This document shows, piece by piece, positions 6,594 to 10,734 of a stretch of DNA of 10,734 nt. The notes under the pieces were generated by a model. The model was not told the origin of the DNA. It did not search any database and worked only from the letters and a program-made list of their open reading frames with translations. The translations under genes and the position numbers were made by a program. Position 1 is the stretch's first letter. The number at the start of each line of letters is the position of its first letter. This DNA comes from Bacillota bacterium (lineage in GTDB: Bacteria > Bacillota_C > Negativicutes > Sporomusales > Sporomusaceae). The stretch lies in NCBI GenBank assembly GCA_023441125.1, contig JAEZQV010000237.1, forward strand, positions 1 through 10,734, read 5' to 3'.

Positions 6594-8591
6594 ATGAGAA
6601 ATTTTCAAAAGTATGAACGGGCTTATTTTATGCCGCCGGTATTATCCTACGATTGGGTAAAAAAAGATTATATCGATAAGCCGCCCAGTTGGTGCAGTGT
6701 CGATTTGCGGGATGGCAACCAGGCGCTGATCGAACCCATGAGCCTGGAAGAGAAGTTAGAGTTTTTTGCTCTGCTGGTAAAGATCGGCTTCAAGGAAATC
6801 GAGGTAGGCTTCCCGGCGGCCTCGGATACCGAATACAACTTCATCAGGGCACTGATCGAAAAAAATATGATTCCCGCCGATGTGACCATCCAGGTGCTGA
6901 CCCAGGCGCGGGAGCATATCATCCGCAAAACTTTTGAAGCGGTTAAGGGTGCGCCGCACGCGGTAATTCATCTGTATAACTCCACTTCCGTCGCCCAGCG
7001 GGAGCAGGTATTCGGCAAAAGCAAGGCAGAAATCAAGCAGATTGCGGTGGATGGCGCAAAATTATTAAAGCAGCTGGCTGCTGAAACCACCGGCAATTTT
7101 TCCTTTCAGTACAGCCCGGAGAGCTTTCCCGGCACCGAGGTGGACTATGCCCTCGAAATATGCAATGCCGTACTGGATGTATGGCAGCCGACGCCGGCCA
7201 GCAAGGCGATCATTAATCTGCCCACCACAGTGGAGAATGCCATGCCGCACGTATTTGCCTGCCAGGTGGAATTCATCAACAAGCACCTGAAGTACCGGGA
7301 TGCAGTTGTCTTGTGCCTGCACCCTCACAACGACAGGGGCTGCGGTGTCTGCGACGCCGAGTTCGGCGTACTTGCCGGCGCCGAAAGAATTGAGGGAACA
7401 CTGTTCGGCAACGGCGAGCGAACAGGCAATGTGGATATTATCACGCTGGCGATGAATCTCTTCTCCCATGGCGTTGACCCCCGGATGGACTTCAGCAGCA
7501 TGCCGGAGATATGCCAGAAATATGAAGCGTTGACCAGAATGCCTGTGCCTGCCCGCCAGCCGTATGCCGGCGAACTGGTATTCACCGCTTTTTCCGGCTC
7601 TCACCAGGATGCCATTGCCAAGGGCATGCAGCACCGCGCAGATACAAACAGCACTTTTTGGTCGGTGCCTTATCTGCCCATCGACCCCAAGGATGTGGGG
7701 CGGCAGTACGATTCGGATGTCATCCGGATTAACAGCCAGTCCGGCAAAGGCGGCATCGGCTACATACTCAAGCAGCATTACGGCATGACCATGCCCGCGC
7801 AGATGAAGGAAGAGGTCGGCTATGCCGTCAAGGATGTTTCCGACCGGGAGCATAAGGAATTATCACCCCAGTGGGTCTATCAGATCTTTGAGGATAAATA
7901 CATAACTAACACACCTTATTTTTCTGTTGCCGAATGCCACTTCAAGCAGCTTGACGGTATTTTAGCCCAGGTCAGCATCCGGCATAACGGCCAGGCCAGA
8001 ACCATTGTCGGCCACGGCAACGGGCGTTTGGACGCCGTTAGCAATGCGCTTAAGCAATACTTTGACCTTCATTATGAGTTGGCCGTTTATGAAGAACATG
8101 CCCTGTCCCGCGGCTCCTCTTCCAAAGCGGTGTCCTATGTCGGTGTTAGTTATCAAAACAAATTATACTGGGGTGTCGGCATCGACGACGACATAATTAA
8201 ATCCTCCATTAACGCCCTGGTGGTAGCCGTCAATCGTCTGGAGGAAATACTGGACGAAGGCAAGTGCCATGATGAAAGAATCGATGCAATCATGAATTAT
8301 GTCCAGACCAATTACCTAACCGTCACGTTGAAGGATCTTTCCCGCCATATGCACCTGACGCCCCCTTATCTATCCAAATATATTAAAGAAAAGTCCGGCG
8401 GAACTTTTGGTGAAATAGTTAGAAATGTCCGCATGAAAAAAGCCTGTACACTGCTTAAAAACGGCAGTATGACCGTTGAAACCATTGCGGACAGCGTAGG
8501 CTATCCCAATGTTGAGCATTTCAACCGATTGTTTAAGAAAAAATACGGCATGTCGCCGGTTCAGTTCCGCAATAAAAAACAGGCGCAGTGA
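6594..8591 (+). CDS. leuA: 2-isopropylmalate synthase fused to a C-terminal AraC-type DNA-binding domain
   Basis: This 665-residue protein starts with a type 2 LeuA. The catalytic TIM barrel (about 30-310) condenses acetyl-CoA with 2-oxoisovalerate in the first step of leucine synthesis. It carries RDGNQ (39-43, metal ligand Asp40), HPHND (243-247, ligands His243 and His245) and NGERTGN (273-279). A LeuA_dimer leucine-sensing domain follows (about 442-550), with GHGNGRLDA and YWGVGIDDD. Ordinary LeuA ends near residue 550. Here, after a ten-residue linker, an AraC-type double helix-turn-helix occupies 560-660: [20 protein letters not shown], then [20 protein letters not shown] and [11 protein letters not shown]. 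The frame is unbroken and GGAGG lies seven bases before the ATG. Expression is under the leucine T-box. Enzyme activity is likely, since all key residues are present; the regulatory role is inferred. No other leu genes are in the window. Confidence 0.95.
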   Translation: MRNFQKYERAYFMPPVLSYDWVKKDYIDKPPSWCSVDLRDGNQALIEPMSLEEKLEFFALLVKIGFKEIEVGFPAASDTEYNFIRALIEKNMIPADVTIQVLTQAREHIIRKTFEAVKGAPHAVIHLYNSTSVAQREQVFGKSKAEIKQIAVDGAKLLKQLAAETTGNFSFQYSPESFPGTEVDYALEICNAVLDVWQPTPASKAIINLPTTVENAMPHVFACQVEFINKHLKYRDAVVLCLHPHNDRGCGVCDAEFGVLAGAERIEGTLFGNGERTGNVDIITLAMNLFSHGVDPRMDFSSMPEICQKYEALTRMPVPARQPYAGELVFTAFSGSHQDAIAKGMQHRADTNSTFWSVPYLPIDPKDVGRQYDSDVIRINSQSGKGGIGYILKQHYGMTMPAQMKEEVGYAVKDVSDREHKELSPQWVYQIFEDKYITNTPYFSVAECHFKQLDGILAQVSIRHNGQARTIVGHGNGRLDAVSNALKQYFDLHYELAVYEEHALSRGSSSKAVSYVGVSYQNKLYWGVGIDDDIIKSSINALVVAVNRLEEILDEGKCHDERIDAIMNYVQTNYLTVTLKDLSRHMHLTPPYLSKYIKEKSGGTFGEIVRNVRMKKACTLLKNGSMTVETIADSVGYPNVEHFNRLFKKKYGMSPVQFRNKKQAQ

Positions 8592-8602
8592 TGACTCACT
8601 GC
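8585..8602 (+). repeat. Small hairpin overlapping the leuA stop codon
   Basis: GCAGTGA (8585-8591) and TCACTGC (8596-8602) form a perfect 7-bp stem with a 4-base loop that includes the stop codon. No U-run follows. It precedes the main terminator and may be an mRNA 3'-end structure. Confidence 0.4.
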
Positions 8603-8629
8603 TAAGTCCACTTGCGTATGCAAAAGAAC

Positions 8630-8675
8630 AAACCAGCAGATCACTTACCTTTGCGGGAGTGATCTGCTGGTTTTA
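8630..8675 (+). terminator. Intrinsic terminator of the leuA transcript
   Basis: ACCAGCAGATCACT (8632-8645) pairs perfectly with AGTGATCTGCTGGT (8658-8671), extended by two A-T pairs, with a 12-base loop and TTTTA at the end. The synthase transcript is therefore probably monocistronic. Confidence 0.85.
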
Positions 8676-8905
8676 TTCATCCTGCCACAGTGTTTTTGAG
8701 AGTTTCAGTACATCCAATCCTCTTGTTTTTGCATTAAATTATGCTGAGAGTCAATGAGTAGGCCTAAACTACGAAACATGTAAAAAATAGTACAAATATT
8801 GTTGGTTTTTTCATATAGGAACATGCGCTATTTGTGATAAGATCAAAACAATTGCAGCAGACAGCGTTACTTGCTAACATCGGTTCCATTACTGGAGGGC
8901 TATCT
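8676..8905. other. AT-rich intergenic stretch ahead of the RlmN-like gene
   Basis: The 314-base gap between leuA and the RlmN-like gene contains the hairpin and terminator listed separately; this is the remainder. No convincing gene is seen in it. TGTGATAAG (8833-8841) resembles an extended -10, but I see no good -35, so the promoter of the next gene is not firmly placed. Confidence 0.4.
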
Positions 8906-9763
8906 ATGAAGCTATTGCGCAAACTAACCAGCCAGGATCATTCCGAAAAGTACTTGATGGGCTTGGAAGACGAAACCACGGTAGAAACCTTATATATGTT
9001 TGATGAACAGCACCAGCTGACTTTCCACAGTACGGTATGTGTCTCCTCACAGGTGGGCTGCAGTATGGGCTGCAGGTTCTGTGCCACAGGAAAACAGGGC
9101 TTCCTAAGAAATCTTTCTATGCAAGAAATCATTGGACAGGTAGATTTATGTAATACAACTCGTGCAAATACCCGGACAGTACCAATAGATGCCGTGGTTT
9201 TTGCCGGCATGGGAGAACCTTTGCTAAATTATGAACAGGTAAAGGCTGCGATGATTGAGCTGCAATCCCGCTTAGGAATACGTCATTTTGAGCTGGCTAC
9301 GGTGGGAATCGTTCCCTTAATCTATGAAATGATCAAAGACTTCCTGGACAGCGGTATTACTATCCGCTTGAATCTTTCTCTCCATGCGTCTTCAGATGCT
9401 CAAAGAAGTCTAATGATTCCCATGAACAAAAGGTATAGTATCGATAAAATTATTCAGGCCGCAGTCGAGTATTCCCAGGCCGTCGGCATAAAAGCCCGGC
9501 TACGATATATGCTGTTTAAGGATTTTAATGACAGGGCAGAGGATATTAAACAACTTACAGATCTCCTGGCAGGAAAACCTGTAAAACTGATCATTTCCCA
9601 ATATAATGAAAATAATATCCAGGGACTGGTTCCAGCGGAGCAGCAGAGAATTTGGGAGTTTTACCATAAAGTAAGCACCTCTATTGACGCGGAGATATTT
9701 CATAACTTCGGGATGGATATCCAGGGCGGCTGTGGACAGTTAAAACAGACAATGGTAAGATAG
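8906..9763 (+). CDS. RlmN/Cfr-like radical SAM enzyme, short form without N-terminal domain
   Basis: This 285-residue radical SAM protein belongs to the RlmN/Cfr family, which methylates A2503 of 23S rRNA (RlmN at C2, Cfr at C8). The [4Fe-4S] motif is Cys52-Cys56-Cys59 in CSMGCRFC and the SAM-binding segment is GMGEPL at 101-106. Both mechanistic cysteines are present: Cys45 in VCVSSQVGC, corresponding to E. coli RlmN Cys118, and Cys276 in GGCGQLK, corresponding to methylated Cys355. Glu27 in VETLY corresponds to Glu105. RlmN is usually about 340-380 residues; here the N-terminal helical accessory domain is absent. I chose ATG 8906 because GGAGGG (8894-8899) lies six bases upstream; a GTG at 8834 would add 24 unconvincing residues and still not restore the domain. 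The substrate may be A2503, another RNA, or unknown. The LOG gene follows 43 bases later. Confidence 0.85.
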   Translation: MKLLRKLTSQDHSEKYLMGLEDETTVETLYMFDEQHQLTFHSTVCVSSQVGCSMGCRFCATGKQGFLRNLSMQEIIGQVDLCNTTRANTRTVPIDAVVFAGMGEPLLNYEQVKAAMIELQSRLGIRHFELATVGIVPLIYEMIKDFLDSGITIRLNLSLHASSDAQRSLMIPMNKRYSIDKIIQAAVEYSQAVGIKARLRYMLFKDFNDRAEDIKQLTDLLAGKPVKLIISQYNENNIQGLVPAEQQRIWEFYHKVSTSIDAEIFHNFGMDIQGGCGQLKQTMVR

Positions 9764-9806
9764 ATTTTGAACTTTTACTTTGGCAGGAAACGGGAGAAGG
9801 GTATCA

Positions 9807-10394
9807 ATGAACAAGGTTATTTGCGTATATAGTTCCTCCAGTCAGGCTATCGAGCCGGTTTATTTCGAGGCCGCCTCCGCCCTGGGGCGGGAAATCGCGG
9901 TGAGCGGCGATCTGTTCCTTTTCGGCGGCGGGCTTACCGGCCTGATGGGGGCCTGTGCGCGGTCAGTGCACCAGCACCACGGACATGTTATCGGGATCAT
10001 TCCGGCAGCGTTAAATCTGGCGGGCATTGTCTATGATAAGTGTGATGAGCTTGTTGTCACCAAAGGCCTGCGCGAGAGAAAGGCAACCATGGATGAACGT
10101 TCCGATGCGTTTATTGCCTTGCCTGGCGGCTACGGCACCATGGAAGAAATTCTGGAAATTATAACATTAAAACAGCTACAGTATCATAATAAACCTATCG
10201 TCATTTTGAATATCAACAATTTTTACGACAAACTGCTGGAACAATTTGCTACCGTCATCTGCCAGCAGTTTGCCAAAACAGAATGCCATGAACTGTACTT
10301 TGTAACCCAGGACATTGCTGCCGCGCTGGCTTATATTGCTGCTTATGAGCCACCCGTACTGACAAACCGGTGGCTTACAGCCGTGGAGGCTTAG
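9807..10394 (+). CDS. LOG-family (TIGR00730) nucleotide phosphoribohydrolase
   Basis: This 195-residue cytosolic protein belongs to the LOG family, often misnamed lysine decarboxylase. It has the Rossmann-like nucleotide-binding segment FGGGLTGLMG (39-48), the catalytic Arg91-Lys92 in GLRERKATM, and the hallmark PGGYGTMEE at 106-114. Family members release free base from nucleoside 5'-monophosphates, including cytokinin ribotides; in bacteria the physiological substrate is usually unknown. The start at 9807 is chosen because AAGGG (9797-9801) lies five bases upstream and the MNKVICVYSSSS opening is standard for the family. An in-frame TTG at 9780 adds nine non-conserved residues. Only 43 bases separate it from the RlmN-like gene and no terminator lies between, so the two may be co-transcribed. 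Confidence 0.9.
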   Translation: MNKVICVYSSSSQAIEPVYFEAASALGREIAVSGDLFLFGGGLTGLMGACARSVHQHHGHVIGIIPAALNLAGIVYDKCDELVVTKGLRERKATMDERSDAFIALPGGYGTMEEILEIITLKQLQYHNKPIVILNINNFYDKLLEQFATVICQQFAKTECHELYFVTQDIAAALAYIAAYEPPVLTNRWLTAVEA

Positions 10395-10421
10395 ACAACA
10401 CTTATATTTTTATGGCGCAGG

Positions 10422-10427
10422 TATAAT
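10422..10427 (+). promoter_or_regulatory. Candidate -10 element before the 51-residue ORF
   Basis: A perfect TATAAT lies 73 bases before the start codon of the small ORF. No convincing -35 is found at the usual spacing. Transcription could also run through from the LOG gene. ACTATATAGT (around 10450-10459), a 10-bp palindrome, lies between it and the ORF and could be an operator. Confidence 0.3.
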
Positions 10428-10499
10428 TTCTCCCCCTACCCAGGATATTACTATATAGTTAATACTCTTATTCTGTGAGTGTCAGGAGGATGTAATTGT

Positions 10500-10655
10500 A
10501 TGACTTCACCGGACGACAAGGCTGCCGCAAGACCGGATTGCAGCACCGCCGGCAAAGGCTTTGCCCGTACAGACAGAAGCAAAATTGTGTCTGAGGACTG
10601 CGCCCAGCCGCAGGGTCAGGGTAAAGGGTTCGCCAAAACCGATCCCGGCAAGTAG
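10500..10655 (+). CDS. 51-residue protein with two Cys/GKGFA(R/K)TD repeats
   Basis: A short frame runs from ATG at 10500 to TAG at 10653-10655. It has a strong ribosome binding site, AGGAGG at 10484-10489, ten bases upstream. The protein has two copies of one unit: Asp13-Cys14 followed by GKGFARTD (18-25), and Asp33-Cys34 followed by GKGFAKTD (41-48). At DNA level the two octapeptides differ at the third base in most codons (GGC/GGT, GGC/GGG, TTT/TTC, ACA/ACC, GAC/GAT) while the residues are kept. That points to selection on the protein and an old duplication. It is hydrophilic, with balanced charges, no signal peptide and no membrane segment. I do not recognise the family. The paired cysteines could bind metal or form disulfides, but two residues are too few to assign a motif. 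The LOG gene precedes it by 105 bases. Confidence 0.62.
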   Translation: MTSPDDKAAARPDCSTAGKGFARTDRSKIVSEDCAQPQGQGKGFAKTDPGK

Positions 10656-10686
10656 CCCCACCACTGGTACTTGCTGCAATACCGAA

Positions 10687-10734
10687 CCGGAAACCCCCGT
10701 AGAATGAAGCGCTTCATTCTACGGGGGTTTCCGG
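10687..10734. repeat. Perfect 48-bp palindrome at the right window edge
   Basis: Two 24-base arms meet at 10710/10711 with no spacer. The left arm begins CCGGAAACCCCCGTAG and the right arm is its exact complement, ending at the last base of the window. As RNA it would form a very strong hairpin with ACCCCC/GGGGGT and AAA/TTT near the base, so it may act as a bidirectional terminator for the 51-residue ORF (31 bases upstream) and a convergent gene. It may continue outside the window. Confidence 0.7.

Noticed and set aside
7065..7853. 262-codon minus-strand open frame inside leuA
   Set aside because: It is antisense to highly conserved catalytic sequence, has no recognisable protein motif, and is explained by the GC-rich codon pattern of leuA.
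8509..8757. 82-codon plus-strand frame over the leuA end and its terminator
   Set aside because: It crosses the intrinsic terminator and the HTH-coding region in another frame and has no supported start.
1..10734. CRISPR array, tRNA or rRNA genes, integrase attachment sites
   Set aside because: I saw no regularly spaced repeats, no cloverleaf-type sequence with a CCA end, and no integrase or matching direct repeats.

Overview
The window looks like a chromosomal segment from an anaerobic Firmicute. The leucine T-box leader, strong GGAGG-type ribosome binding sites, lipoprotein-type transporter and overall protein style suit a spore-forming Negativicute such as the Sporomusaceae. The taxon is an inference from gene style only; no marker gene is present.

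Layout. On the minus strand, positions 1-1900 hold the start of a gene cut by the left edge (probable YcaQ-type winged-helix protein), a HAD phosphatase, and an AraC/GyrI-like regulator with an intrinsic terminator after it. Positions 2021-2873 are a compact REP-associated tyrosine transposase element with 18-bp inverted ends. Its right end abuts the plus-strand 3' part of a nitrate/sulfonate-type substrate-binding protein gene whose 5' part is gone. Positions 3614-5848 (minus) are a three-gene polar amino acid ABC operon closest to cystine importers of the FliY/TcyL/TcyN (TcyABC) type. Its leader contains an intrinsic terminator before the first gene, which suggests attenuation.

Across a divergent intergenic region lies the most unusual locus: a leucine T-box riboswitch (specifier CUC, T-box motif, terminator) controlling a 665-residue 2-isopropylmalate synthase. 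Its normal catalytic and leucine-sensing domains are followed, in one uninterrupted frame, by a complete AraC-type double helix-turn-helix domain. This could be an enzyme and leucine-responsive DNA-binding protein in one chain. The 190-bp divergent region upstream carries four GACAA elements that could be its targets.

The right part (8906-10655, plus) holds an RlmN/Cfr-like radical SAM enzyme lacking the usual N-terminal domain, a LOG-family phosphoribohydrolase, and a 51-residue protein with two C...GKGFA(R/K)TD repeats. The window ends on a perfect 48-bp palindrome.

How the parts work together: uncharged tRNA-Leu would raise synthase expression through the T-box, leucine would inhibit the enzyme through its regulatory domain, and the fused DNA-binding domain may carry the same signal to promoters, perhaps including the divergent amino acid importer. 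The first two layers follow from known families; the third is inferred.
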